Notes: a model not told the origin generated them from the letters alone. Counted from the first letter of the stretch, positions 44,208 to 54,939 are shown. The stretch: DNA of 64,000 bases from Lasiodiplodia sp. COLG20 (GCA_009801085.1 VNWV01000001.1:4712001-4776000); one strand, 5' to 3'. A program made the numbers and translations.

Positions 44208-45414
44208 ATGAACATCGACCACTCCCTCCTCCCCACCGACTCCCTCGTCCTCGTCACCGCCGCCAACGGCTTCCTCGCCTCGCACATCGCCAACCAGCTC
44301 CTGCACGCCGGCTTCCGCGTGCGCGGCACCGTCCGCGACGCATCATCACCCAAGTACGAGTGGATTCGACGGCTGTTCGATTCTTCCCACGGCCCCGGCC
44401 GCTTCCATCTTGTCAGCGTGCCCGACATCGCCGCCGACGGCGCGTTCGACGACGCGGTCAAGGGCGTCGACGCCGTCGCGCATGTCGGCAGCGTCGTCGG
44501 GAAAGATGCCTCGGGCACTCTGGACAGCATCGTCGCGCCAGTCGTCAAGGGGGCGTTGGAGCCGCTGAGGAGCGCGGCGAGGGAGGACAGCGTGAAGAGC
44601 TTCGTGTTTACGAGTACGAGCAATGCGGCGTACTCGCCGAGGGCGGGGGAGGGTGGGGATGTGGATGAGGGGACGTGGAATGAGAAGTCTGTGAGGGAGC
44701 TGCTGAGGCTGGGCGAAGGGGGTGATGCTGTGCAGAGGACCCTGGCGGCGTACAGCGCGAGTAAGATGGAGGCGGAGCGCGCGGTGTGGCGGTGGGTGGA
44801 GGAGAATGAGCCAAGGTTTATGGTGAACACAGGTAGTAAAGCACTCGTTTTGGCGCTCTCATCTGCGTGCTAATGTTTCCAGTCCTGCCGAGCGTCAATT
44901 TCGGCCGCAGCCTCGACCCCAAAAACCAGGGCCATCCGACCACCTCGGGTTGGCCTGTTGCTCTCGCGACTGGTACAGTGCCCGAGTATATGTGGAGCCT
45001 TGTCCCTCCACGTAAGTATTTCTTTTAGATTTAGCATCCTGATTTGTGCTGTCCCTTTCTTTCGTGAGCCTATCTGGAGGTGCCGATGCTAAGTCCCAAT
45101 GACCTTCTTTAGAATACTACATCGACGTCGAAGATACCGCCCTCCTCCACGTTGCCGCACTTACTCGTCCAGATCTCAAGGGTAATCGTATCTTTGGCTT
45201 CGTGGAGGAGTTCAATTGGAACACCTTGCTGCATGCACTACGAAGAATTTACCCGGAAAAGGCGTTCTATAAGGATAGGGAAGGGCAGGGCCATGATTTG
45301 AGCAGGATACTTGGGGCTGCCAAGGCGGAGAGAATTCTGAGGGATATGGGAAGGCCGGGATGGAAAGGATTGGACGAGAGTCTGAGGGAAAATTTGGAAG
45401 ATATAGAGCTGTGA
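44208..45414 (+). CDS. NAD(P)-dependent ketone/aldehyde reductase, extended SDR (Gre2/dihydroflavonol-reductase-like)
   Basis: Exons 44208-44832, 44883-45011 and 45113-45414, 351 residues; donors GTAGTA and GTAAGT. Family members reduce ketones, aldehydes or methylglyoxal with NADPH. The cofactor loop reads T17-AANGFLAS, a variant of the TGxxGxxG motif with Ala in place of two glycines, as is frequent in the Gre2 group. RGTVRD at 40-45 favours NADPH. The catalytic pair is Y182-x3-K186 (YSASK) with the TSTS strand at 135-138. The C-terminal half (NFGRSLDP, YYIDVEDTALLHV) matches the substrate domain. Co-directional with the monooxygenase and SDR upstream, so joint action is plausible. Confidence 0.9.
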
Positions 45415-47056
45415 TCGAGAAGCGAACTACTTATCTCATTTGTAAGAATTTATTTGTTTACTTGTTTATTCTGACAGCTTTCCTGATTTTGCCGCTGCAT
45501 TCTTAAATCCATGACCAACTCACAGGTTACCAGAGTCCGTCTAAGGCAGAGAATAGTGGAGATTGGTGCCTGATCGATGCACATTCTCCGGGTATTCTCG
45601 GTGCGCAGGAGCCCCAGTCGGTTGTTTGTCAATCATCATAACGAGATAAATCGATCGAAGCACTAGAAGTATGAATAAACTTTCTTAGTGCACTGCTGAT
45701 CCCTTAAGTCGACTTTGTCGGCCACCGTTCTCTTGTGCCATTGGGCCAGGCGGTCTCGGTGGAATTGAAAAGTCGGACCTCGGTCTATATCCACCCTTCA
45801 CACGAGGATCCAAATAAAAAATCCAAAAAGAAAAGGAACGGTGAGATGACTAAGTGGGTCACGGAAGTTGATCTCCCAAAGCTGTTGCGCTCCGTGGGGG
45901 CGAACAGATCTACGCTCCCATTTCCAACGAAGGTAGTGTTTGCCTCGGGAACAAAGAACAGATGGATTTTCTGGAAACACGCACATGTGAAGGAGTCAAA
46001 AAAAGGGTGTTCACAATGAGCCTCGGTGTCACAAATGAGCTTTCTCGTGATTTGAAATAGATTTTGAGTACAGAAACGTCCGAGGTCGGGAGTGGGGCAT
46101 GCTTGAAGCCGCGTGCGCGGCCAAATCACTACTAGCTGATGAAAAGCATCAGATCGCGATCATGATCTCTGCCGGTCACCGTTACCGGGCTGAGGCAAGC
46201 CTAGAAGGGAAAGAGAGAGTCCTGGATTGCGGGCCGCAGCAAAACTCGGTCCGATCAGGTCATCAGCTCCTGTTGCACAGACTACAACACCGCAAATTGA
46301 TATCTCCGGCATGCATTTCCGGAGTGCATCCCCAGACCTTGTGTCGATCTGGCAATCACTAAACGCGGGGGGTTTGTAGATCTCTTGATCGCACGTTGGA
46401 CCAGACAAGCTGCCACTGGCCCTTCGCGGCTGAAACTCTGTATCCAGTCCGATTGCTGTTGCCGTTGTTTCCGGGCCTGGAGTTTTCCTTCAATATATAG
46501 GAACGGATCCTGCCATTCCTGCTATGTACACGCGTGAGGATCCAACTTTTCCTCTGTACCTGTAACCAAGCGTTGGCCACTGTTCGGCCCGTCGTTGGAG
46601 AATTATGCGCCCGTAATGGCGCCAGATTAGCGCTGCCGAGTTTTCCGACTTCAGTCCGAGCGAATCAACTTTCAATACTTGACAAAGTGGCTTGCGAAGC
46701 AACACCTGAATCATTATAACGCATCCCGGTTGATCTCCAGGGCCGAGCCTCCAGATAACTTCTTGCCGAAAGAGGTAGATGTGCCGTTGGCTAACTCTCC
46801 TCTAAGCTCCGAGCACCGGTGCTCCTCCCGCTGAGGCGTGACAGTAAGACCGTAGCCAGACCCTCTCTCGCTGCTCAGACCCACGACACCCCCGAATACA
46901 GGCCGGCATGCTCCCCCATGTACCCTCCAGTTTTCTCAAAAACCACAGCCCAGCATCAGGGTCCTGACACTGACTGATGGTCTGATCCACTCTTTTTCCC
47001 TTTACAACCCCATCTGCCTTCTGCGGCACTCAATTCCTTGAAACAATTCTATCACA
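45415..47056. other. 1.6 kb intergenic region, no gene recognised
   Basis: Contains a 94-codon frame (45735-46019) rich in Lys/Ser with no family resemblance and no splice partners, considered spurious. The last 200 bp before the membrane-protein gene are CT-rich. Confidence 0.45.
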
Positions 47057-48264
47057 ATGGCTGAAGCATCACCGACGGACATCAAGATCGCTTGTGTGGC
47101 AGCAGGCTTCACAATAGGCTTCGGCTACCTGACGGCATGGGATGCATGGAAAGTCACAAGCTCGATGCGCGATCCACTGCGCAACCTATTCGTGTGGATG
47201 GTCTGGTCCGAGCTGGTCGTCAATGCTGCCATGGGAATCATTGCATGGTTATTCCTGCTCGGCTACATCAAGTCGGCCTTTGGCACATATTTCTCCATCG
47301 GTGAGTTGTGGATCCTTGCCCGCGAAACTGTTGCTTTGCTGATTGCTCTCTAGTGATTCTCTGGGTTATCGAAATCCAGTTCATCCTCCAAATTATTATC
47401 AACCGAATTGCTATCATCACAGTCGACAAGGCGTTACTGAGAAAGATTCGAATCACCACAATCTGCTTCATCACATGCATAAATATATCGGTCTTTTGTA
47501 TCTTCATTCCAGGGCATCTGGGGGTCAATGAAACATTTGTCAAGGTCAACAACATCTGGGACAAGGTATGATTGAGTTTTGCCATGTGTTACCACACAGA
47601 AGCTTACCAAGAACATAGATCACGAAGGTTCTGATTGGGGCCAACGATGCCGTCCTGAACTACTTCTTCATTGTGCAAGTGAAGAAGAGGCTTGTTGCCA
47701 ACGGTCTGCAAAAATACAACAGACTCGCTGCCTTCAACACGCGCATCGCTTTGATCTCCGTCGGCATGGATGTGAGCTTCACCTATCCCGTGTTGTTAGT
47801 ATATGCTAACAAAAACCCAGTTCCTCATTATCGGTACCATGTTCCTGAAGAACGGGGCCGTGTTCCTGCAGTTCCACCCCGTCGCCTACATAGTCAAGCT
47901 CAAGATCGAGTTGTCCATGACCAATCTCATCCGCCGCATTTCGCAAGAGGCTGTGCGCGACATCAGCGGCTCTGGCGAAACCTCGAGCATGGTCCGAAGC
48001 CGCCGCGAATTCGGCGTTCCCGGCACCGACCACAACGATGCGCATATCTCGGCCGGGAAACACGGAGAAGATATGGAACATGCGCTGGAGGAGCTGGGAC
48101 AGATCCACCAGAAGCGCGAGTATACGGTGCAGGTATCGAGCGCGGTCAAGCCCCCGGGTGGCCATGGTCACGATGGTAGGAGTAGTAGCACTTCAACCAA
48201 AGACGGCAACGAATATCCGATGAAGACGGATGCTGCTTCGGATGAAACGCCACTGCATTGGTGA
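47057..48264 (+). CDS. Multi-pass membrane protein of unknown function
   Basis: Exons 47057-47300, 47354-47565, 47619-47771 and 47821-48264, 350 residues, introns 49-53 nt. I do not recognise the family by name. Six or seven hydrophobic helices can be seen: about residues 10-30, 42-70, 82-105, 110-132, a weaker one near 155-170 and one or two between 185 and 225. The last 120 residues are hydrophilic, with a Gly/Ser/His-rich tail that ends PLHW. The seven-helix, cytoplasmic-tail layout is GPCR-like, but no PTH11/CFEM or pheromone-receptor signature is visible. Probably in the plasma or an internal membrane. Repeats follow directly in its 3' flank. Confidence 0.78.
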
Positions 48265-48321
48265 ATGACGGCAATACTTACAGTTTCTTTTGTATTCATT
48301 TCGGAAGTATAAACATTGGCA

Positions 48322-48353
48322 CGTAGCCTTAGAAGCTCGTAGCCTTAGAAGCT
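48322..48353. repeat. Perfect 16-bp tandem duplication
   Basis: CGTAGCCTTAGAAGCT occurs at 48322-48337 and again, immediately adjacent, at 48338-48353, about 60 bp after the membrane-protein stop; probably in its 3' untranslated region. Confidence 0.9.
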
Positions 48354-48484
48354 CTTTTCGTTTTCTTGTTTGTTTTTCATTGGTAAACTATTCACTCGCA
48401 ATCACTTCGGAATGTTCCAAAGCAAAAAAGGACAGGTGGCCCCTTTCTTAGTATGTATCGACTTGGACTTGGTAGCAGTAGAAA

Positions 48485-48695
48485 TATCTCCTGGGCTGGC
48501 TCGATCCACCGGCACGTCCACCGGGACATCCACCGGCTCGTCCACCGGATAGTCCACTATAGTTTTATGACTGGTAGGAATGTGAGTGAGTAACAAAACT
48601 ATATCATTAATCCGCTGATTGAGGAGGTGCTAGGCATGAAAAAACGACCAGTGGATATGCCGGTGGACGTGCCGGTGGATCGAGCCCAGGAGATA
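48485..48695. repeat. Imperfect inverted repeat, arms about 50 bp, spacer 111 bp
   Basis: Left arm 48485-48536 and right arm 48648-48695. The outer 13 bp (TATCTCCTGGGCT and its complement) match exactly, the left arm then has 4 extra bases (GGCT), followed by 23 exact bases and a final 12 bp with a few mismatches. The arms contain the 12-bp TCCACCGG-type unit. If transcribed, the arms would form a long hairpin. No transposase or target-site duplication is evident. Confidence 0.85.
48505..48552. repeat. Four tandem 12-bp TCCACCGG units
   Basis: Units start at 48505, 48517, 48529 and 48541, all beginning TCCACCGG with a variable last four bases. The minus strand would read Pro-Val-Asp-x repeats in a 65-codon frame that lacks an ATG, so coding is doubtful. 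Confidence 0.85.
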
Positions 48696-50138
48696 GTCTC
48701 CTCATGCAGCAGAAGGGTAGCGCGGAAACCATTTCAAAGGGCTTCGGGTTTGCTCTAGTGATATGATGAGTCAAAATTGTAAGTTGTGCTCTTCCCAGGA
48801 TGACGATAGGTTAGAGCTTTAGTTGTCCTTAAAGAAAAAACCCCTCAGCGCTATCTATCGGATGCACGTCCCCTCTGAAAAGAATTACTTGGCCTCTTCC
48901 GTATAATCAATTCTAGAATGGCAAAGAAGAATAAAAAGGGAAGCGGGAGGAGTCATAACAAATTCAAGTCCCAGGTATCACGGCCCGGACCTCTGGCCCT
49001 CGATGATAGTCACTGACCATCAATTACGTCACGTGACCAGTTATTTTTAGATAGTCACTCGTCCGGTTTGCTTCGTGACTCGTACAACGTTTTGATAGTA
49101 ATTTGACTTCTTCTTTTGGACTATATCACAGAGACATAGATGTAGGTACGGTATACAGAATCAATTGGCTATCTTGTATCAAACACATGTTATGCTCTGT
49201 TCTTATACCGGCCTTTAATCCAGCTCGCCTTCGGATTAGCCTCGAGCCCTGAGGTTATTCGAGTTAATTTCTCTCACTCATTGAAATTTTGTGACTCAGA
49301 GCGCCATTAAAATTCTGTACGGTGGTAGAATGACTATATGCATTGGAAATAAAGCCGCATACAAGCAGACAGGTACTTCAGCTATGTGTGCCGGTGATCT
49401 ACTGGGTATCAAGGGGGTGGACTAGAACGGGACCTAAGCGCGTACTTTGGAACCAATGCAAACGCACTATAACGGCACGTCAGTGCCATGGAAAGCCGTT
49501 TTCTGCCAATGCCATCAGCATGCCAGTTTTTGACTTCACTGTACCGGTCAACGTGGAGGCTTGGGCACCGTTCACACTTCGGCGCCGAGATAATTCCATA
49601 TCCGGGAAACAGGACTTGCCATGGGATATCGTCGACAATTGGAACACAATCCGATGCGTGTCTGAGACTGAATTGAACAAGTGCAGATGCAGTCTTGATC
49701 GGCGCATGCATGTGGGGAGATTTTCCTGGGGTTCTCGGGGCGAAGCGGCGTGCTTGGGCGCATGGGCCCCGGTGGCTTCTAAAAGCGTGTTTGAGATCCG
49801 GGGTCTGAATCATCCAAGTGGACCCGGTGACGTCCGCCGCATGATCTTAGTACCGGGGGAAAGGCCGAGCGGACCGTGGGACGACAACTCCATCACCAGA
49901 CCTTCAACCCTCCACACTGCATGACTGTTAGCAAAAACGGCGGAATTGACGCAGCAGAGATTTCTTCGCTCAGGCATAAAAACCCCACTGTCCCCGTACC
50001 TCCTTCGAGTCCTTCACCATCGGCTTTCCGCAAACGCTGCCTTCGAAAGCCCACCACCAGCCCACTCTTTCAGCCTCAGCCTCACATCTCTACCTCTTCA
50101 AAAGGCTCTGCAAACAACAACACTCTCCAATCAACATC
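48696..50138. other. 1.4 kb intergenic region
   Basis: AT-rich to about 49,320, then more balanced. A frame of 193 codons on the plus strand near 49.4-49.9 kb is matched by equally long frames on the opposite strand and shows no family features, so it is left out. The final 150 bp are a CT/CA-rich leader for the next gene. Confidence 0.45.
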
Positions 50139-51086
50139 ATGTCGGCTACTATCTCGGCCCCGACTCGCTCCGTCGGCCTCCTCGCGTCCAAGTGGGCAGT
50201 CAAGCCTTCGGAGCGCTCGACCCGCAAAACTACCACCTCAGCTGGCCTGCTCAAGTCCAGATGGGCCCCCGAATCAACCACCAACGCTCAGCCAAACAGC
50301 GCTTCGAGCGAAACAACCGGCAACGAACTCCAAACCAAGCCAACACAAGCTGAGACTCAAGCGGAAACCTCCACATCAACTCAAACCGACTCAACTCAAG
50401 CGGCAACCTCCACACCAACTCAAACCGACTCGACTCACGCCGAACCCGAATTGGTAATCGTCTCCGGACCAAAGCCCACCTCAGCAACCGAGCTGGTGAA
50501 GACCTCTGAACCTGGGGATGCCGCTCGCGAACCCTTTGCCGAACTGCTGCCCACAACCACCGTCCAGCCTTACCAGAAAAAGAGCTGGGCCGAACTCGTC
50601 GATGAAGAAGACGACGGCATTTTCAACATACCCGAAATCAGCAAAGAGAACTTCCCCTCGGCACCTACCACCAACAATAAGCCAATCGTCGACGCATCAA
50701 ATGACGACAAGGAGAACATCCAACTTCAATCGCAGGATGAAAACGAGGACCACCCACCTCAGTCGGACAACAACAAGGAGAACCTTCCATCTCAGCCGAA
50801 TAACAACAAGGAGAGCCTCGTCTCCCAGCCGAAGGATGACAATGAGAACCTTCCTCAAGTCGACACTACCTCCACCAGCAAAGACTCGACCGACAAGCAA
50901 ACCATCGAGCAGCCGAACGAAGACAAAAAGGCCCCGGCTACCATGTTGTCCTCCCGCTGGGCCGACTCCAGCTATGAAATCAAAGGCGCACAGACACATG
51001 CCGAATACCGCGCAACCCACGGTCCCAACAACAAGTCGCGACGAACTACCAAAACCACCTCTTCCTCTAGAAGGAGACGCAGCTGA
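50139..51086 (+). CDS. Disordered protein with three L-x-S-[KR]-W-A motifs; C-terminus eroded by repeats
   Basis: A single exon of 315 residues from ATG 50139. No known domain is recognised. The chain is Thr/Ser/Gln/Asn-rich and almost certainly disordered. A short motif recurs three times: LLASKWA at 14-20, LLKSRWA at 37-43 and LSSRWA at 270-275. A further Trp motif (KSWAELVDEED) lies mid-chain near 149-159. Residues about 185-240 hold degenerate repeats built on DNNKENLPSQP. The stop codon falls inside a degenerate tandem DNA repeat (51026-51351), and the repeat's conserved peptide is in a different frame from this one, so the C-terminal 25 residues may be frameshifted or mis-modelled. Such linear Trp motifs usually bind partner proteins; the function is unknown. 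Confidence 0.72.
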   Translation: MSATISAPTRSVGLLASKWAVKPSERSTRKTTTSAGLLKSRWAPESTTNAQPNSASSETTGNELQTKPTQAETQAETSTSTQTDSTQAATSTPTQTDSTHAEPELVIVSGPKPTSATELVKTSEPGDAAREPFAELLPTTTVQPYQKKSWAELVDEEDDGIFNIPEISKENFPSAPTTNNKPIVDASNDDKENIQLQSQDENEDHPPQSDNNKENLPSQPNNNKESLVSQPKDDNENLPQVDTTSTSKDSTDKQTIEQPNEDKKAPATMLSSRWADSSYEIKGAQTHAEYRATHGPNNKSRRTTKTTSSSRRRRS

Positions 51087-51351
51087 ACAACTCAACCAAC
51101 TTGTCTGACAACAACGCACGACAAACAACAAAACCACCTTCCTGGAGATGAAGATACAACAACTCGACCCACGGGTCCACCAACAACGCGCAAAGAACCA
51201 CCAAAACCACCTCTTCCTTTGAAGGAGACGCAGCGGATTCTGAACAACTCTACCTACTGGTTCACCAACAACGCGCGACAAATCACCAAAACAACCTCTT
51301 CCTCCAGATGGAGATGCAGCAGATGCTGAACAACTCGACCAACTCTTTTAA
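51026..51351 (+). repeat. Four degenerate tandem copies (72-85 bp) spanning a stop codon
   Basis: Copies begin with CAACAAC at 51026, 51109, 51181 and 51266. Each contains a CCAAAACCACCT-like box, then CTTCC[T/A]-x-GA-x-GGAGA, then GAACAACTC; copy 2 is the most eroded. A peptide close to EGDAA-(x2)-EQL-x-QL reads in the +1 frame relative to the preceding gene in copies 1 and 4 (51070, 51307) and in the +2 frame in copy 3 (51221). Confidence 0.82.
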
Positions 51352-52535
51352 TGAAAGTGCCACTGACGGGCAAGGAGAAACCGGACTGGAATACGTTCCG
51401 CGGTTGAGGGATGTACAGAAACAAAGGCAAATATCATCAAGGCCAGGCGTATCCGGTGCTCTTTTCCCCGCTTTTCATCATCATCAACAATCCTCACCAT
51501 GAGGTTTTTTCGGGTTTTAGCGAGGCCGGGGGATCGTGGGTGGGGCCCACTGGGAGACTCTTTTTGTACGGCTTTTGAGCCTTTCTGTTGTTTTTGTCTC
51601 TGCTTTGTAAATGTCGACTTGAAGTCGAGCGGAGGGGAGAGAGTATATGGACTCTTTGATTAGCGTTTTACCAAATGATACCCACTGCGTTTGGTTCCCA
51701 TGATATCTTGATACTGCCTCAATCATGAGTGGTGACGCTAAATGTTTGCTTCTTGTGAAGCTGTTCCCTTCCATCCATGGAGATTGCTCACGTGACTTTC
51801 CTCGGTCTTTCCTTGAATGGTTTTCAAAGATGCTCCTGATGCATAACACAAAGGCGGGCCAGAAATGATGCTGTTCTACTTCTTTTGGGCTCCCCGAAGC
51901 CCATTAGACGTTATAGTGGAAGATAGTAGTGCCGTAATGATTGATCGGGGCAAGTTTTGCGGCACGCAACGGCTGAGAAATGCAAGCTACACTGAAGCTA
52001 GGAAACGGTAGGGCTGACAATGAGCGCGGGAAGCTCTGATGTGGGAGCGTTGGCTCTCTCTTGTTGTTGTAGAGAGTTTCGACGTTGCTGTCGTTGGGCG
52101 ACGAGTGTGCGTTTTGTGGCGCGGGAGGAAGCCGCAAGTGCGTCGGTATCTCTCCGACCCAGTCACAGCGCTAATGTCCTCGGACTTATCCCACAATATC
52201 TCGGAGTTGACTGGGGGGTTTCCGGCACGAAGAGTGGGATGACGGACGGCACAGACCGACAGTCAGCAGCGGGAGCGGCTCGAGATTTTTTCCCGCACGC
52301 CGTTTCAGCCAACCACAGGCTTGCGTTACCCTTCCCTCCACCAGCCGCCGTGATCCCACTGCACTTGCAGCCCCGGCGGGAAAATCGGGCATTTGCCGCC
52401 CCAAAAAGAGTCATCATGGAATGTCGACATCTGGCCTGCATCTTTGCTGCTTCTGCTCCTCTTCCCTTCCCCTCCACTCTTCCACTCCATTGCTACCAAG
52501 AAGGCAGTTGCTCTCGTGCCCCCCAGCTCTCATAG
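51352..52535. other. Intergenic, upstream of the MFS transporter
   Basis: 1.2 kb. A short frame running out of the repeat array ends at 51502. The last 150 bp are CT-rich leader sequence. No gene supported. Confidence 0.45.
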
Positions 52536-54488
52536 ATGACCCCCGGCAATACATCACATGCTTCCGCTGAGGACCGCGATGTGACGAACCATGGCCTTCT
52601 TCCTGCCTTTGGGAGTTCGAGTAATGACGAGCCGGACCAGGAATCTCATTCGCGAGATGGCCAAGCTTTCCAGACAAGCTCACCCCGAACAGATGACACG
52701 CAGGGCCGGCGTCAACCCCCACCAGCGATCGACACGCGGCTTGGCGTAGCGCAGTTACCTCTCATCGACGAAGATGAGCAGGCAGAAAGGGCAAAGGAGA
52801 AACCGGTGACATGGAGCTCCCTGCCCCAGAAAGACCAGCTCATCATCCTGACGCTGGCGAGGCTGTCGGAGCCTCTGACGCAAACGTCGCTCCAGGCCTA
52901 CATGTTCTACCAGCTGAAGTCGTTCGACCCCTCGCTGCCAGACTCGACTATTGCCTCCCAAGCCGGAATATTGCAGGGCGCCTTCACCGCGACGCAGTTC
53001 GTCACGGCCGTCCTCTGGGGGCGCGTCGCTGACGTGGAATGGGTCGGACGAAAGAAAGTTATCCTCGTAGGCCTGTTGGGCACTGCCATCTCTGCTGTCG
53101 GCTTTGGATTTTCGAAAAGCTTCGTCACCGCCGTCGTCTTCAGGAGCCTTGGAGGGATGCTCAACGGCAACATTGGAGTGATGCGGACCATGGTCAGCGA
53201 GATCGTCAAGGAAAAAAGATACCAGTCTCGCGCCTTCCTCCTCTTGCCCATGACATTCAACATCGGCATCATTATTGGCCCAATGCTTGGCGGCTTCCTC
53301 GCTGATCCAGTAGGAAGTTATCCGTCCCTCTTCGGTCCAGGCTCGGTCATCGGTGGCAAGGACGGCGTGGGTTGGATGATGGAATGGCCATACGCCCTAC
53401 CCAACCTCGTCAGTGCTCTCTTCCTCTTCTGCTCCTCCATGGCCATCATCTTCGGGCTCAAAGAGACGCACGAGGCTCTCCAAGACACGCCCGACTTCGG
53501 CATCCGCCTCCGACTCTGGGTCTCGCGCAACATACTGCGGCGCCGCCGACCGCAAGGCGACTACATGCCCATCCCCACCGACGACCGCCCACGCACTCCA
53601 GACCAGCCCACAGACATCGAAATGGCCACCACGCCCACCACGCCCACCTCCTTTCAGATCAAGACCCCACCGCGCAAGCAAAAGCTCCCCTTCCACCGCA
53701 TCTGGACGCGCAACGTCCTCCTCACCTTCCTCTCGCACGCCATCCTTTCGATGCACATCGGCACCCTCAACAGCCTCTGGTTCACCTTCCTCTCGACCCC
53801 GCGCTTCGACCCGGCGCACCCCTCCCCACCAACACTCACCCACCAACGCCCACCCATCCACTTCACCGGCGGCCTAGGCCTACCGCCCTCCCGCATCGGC
53901 GCCGCCCTCGCCATCCTCGGCGTCATCGGCATCACGCTACAGCTCGCCGTCTATCCCACCGTCAGCACGCGGCTCGGCACGACCTATTCGTTCCGCTTCG
54001 CATCCGCGCTCTTCCCCATCGCCTACGCCGTGATCCCGTTCCTCGCGCTCATCCCAACGACGGCACCGCCGCCCGCCCCCGCCGCGGGCCCGCTGGTCTG
54101 GCTCGCCATCGCGGGCGCCCTCTTCCTCGTCGTCGCCGCCCGCACGTTCGCGACGCCCAGCGCTGCCATCTTGGTGAATAATTGCTGCCCGCACCCCAGC
54201 GTGCTGGGCACCGTGCACGGCGTCGGCCAGTCCGTCAGCAGCGGCGCGCGCACGCTTGGGCCCGTGCTCGGCGGGTGGGTGTTTGGGCGGGGGTTAGCCG
54301 TGGGCGTGGTCGGGCTGGCGTGGTGGTGGTTGGCGGGCGTGGCGGTGTGCGGCGCTGTCGCGGGCACGTTTGTGAGGGAGGGGAATGGGAGGGAGATTGT
54401 GCTGCCGGGGGAGGAGGAGAAGGAAGAGGAGGAGGATGAGGAAGGTGATGGTGGGGTGGTGGTAGAGAGGAGAGAGAGAATGGGATAA
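52536..54488 (+). CDS. MFS transporter of the DHA1/ZIFL (TetA-like) type
   Basis: A single intronless exon of 650 residues starting at ATG 52536. Proton-driven efflux or vacuolar transport of metals or drugs is typical of this group. A soluble N-terminus of about 95 residues precedes helix 1 (LIILTLARLSEPLTQTSLQAYMFYQL), which has the R-x-x-E-P pattern of fungal ZIFL-like proteins. The motif GRVADVEWVGRKKVIL between helices 2 and 3 is the MFS signature G-x3-D-x2-GRK. A long loop with Thr/Pro repeats (TTPTTPT) lies mid-protein. Helices 7-12 follow, and the C-terminus is highly acidic (EEEKEEEEDEE). Substrate unknown. Confidence 0.9.
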   Translation: MTPGNTSHASAEDRDVTNHGLLPAFGSSSNDEPDQESHSRDGQAFQTSSPRTDDTQGRRQPPPAIDTRLGVAQLPLIDEDEQAERAKEKPVTWSSLPQKDQLIILTLARLSEPLTQTSLQAYMFYQLKSFDPSLPDSTIASQAGILQGAFTATQFVTAVLWGRVADVEWVGRKKVILVGLLGTAISAVGFGFSKSFVTAVVFRSLGGMLNGNIGVMRTMVSEIVKEKRYQSRAFLLLPMTFNIGIIIGPMLGGFLADPVGSYPSLFGPGSVIGGKDGVGWMMEWPYALPNLVSALFLFCSSMAIIFGLKETHEALQDTPDFGIRLRLWVSRNILRRRRPQGDYMPIPTDDRPRTPDQPTDIEMATTPTTPTSFQIKTPPRKQKLPFHRIWTRNVLLTFLSHAILSMHIGTLNSLWFTFLSTPRFDPAHPSPPTLTHQRPPIHFTGGLGLPPSRIGAALAILGVIGITLQLAVYPTVSTRLGTTYSFRFASALFPIAYAVIPFLALIPTTAPPPAPAAGPLVWLAIAGALFLVVAARTFATPSAAILVNNCCPHPSVLGTVHGVGQSVSSGARTLGPVLGGWVFGRGLAVGVVGLAWWWLAGVAVCGAVAGTFVREGNGREIVLPGEEEKEEEEDEEGDGGVVVERRERMG

Positions 54489-54939
54489 GGCAGAAAGCTG
54501 AACAACATGTGTAGGCAGTGGAAGCTGTTGTCCGGAGGAGAATGTAAAATTGCCAATTCCAGATGATACCTTCAACTACCTACCTATGATGAGCGAAAAA
54601 ATGAACTTCACGCCAGTCTTTGGCTGCTATATCCTTCCCTCCGTAGGACCAAAAAGGGGAATGCCAAAAAAAAAAAAAAAAAAAACTATGCCTTTGGCAG
54701 TATCTCACTCGAGAAAGGACCTTGCCCGCGATTAGCGCGACTGCGTACAATAGTCAAATCATTCTTAGATATTCTCACTCTCGGCGTCCATGGCCGATGC
54801 CAGCTCCTGCGTACACTATATTTACACGCACATTCCCGGCGAGACCGAACGTCCTCTCACCCACTCTCACATATCCTGCTTCAAACGCCACTCCATGCTC
54901 CAATACCACCCACAACGCCTTCAACACAAGCCCCACACC
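54489..54939. other. Convergent 3' spacer with an A20 tract
   Basis: Between the MFS stop and the sulfoxide-reductase stop. A pure run of 20 A residues lies at 54666-54685. No gene seen. Confidence 0.55.

Noticed and set aside
39969..45414. Secondary-metabolite gene cluster
   Set aside because: Tailoring-type enzymes are present but no polyketide synthase, NRPS, terpene synthase or prenyltransferase core is found anywhere in the window.
45735..46019. 94-codon plus-strand frame with a Lys-rich start
   Set aside because: No family resemblance, AT-rich surroundings, overlapping minus frame of similar length.
48402..48596. Minus-strand Pro-Val-Asp repeat protein
   Set aside because: The frame lacks an ATG and the repeat is better explained as a DNA-level minisatellite inside an inverted repeat.
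49343..49924. 193-codon plus-strand frame
   Set aside because: No family resemblance, comparable frames on the opposite strand, no leader or splice context.
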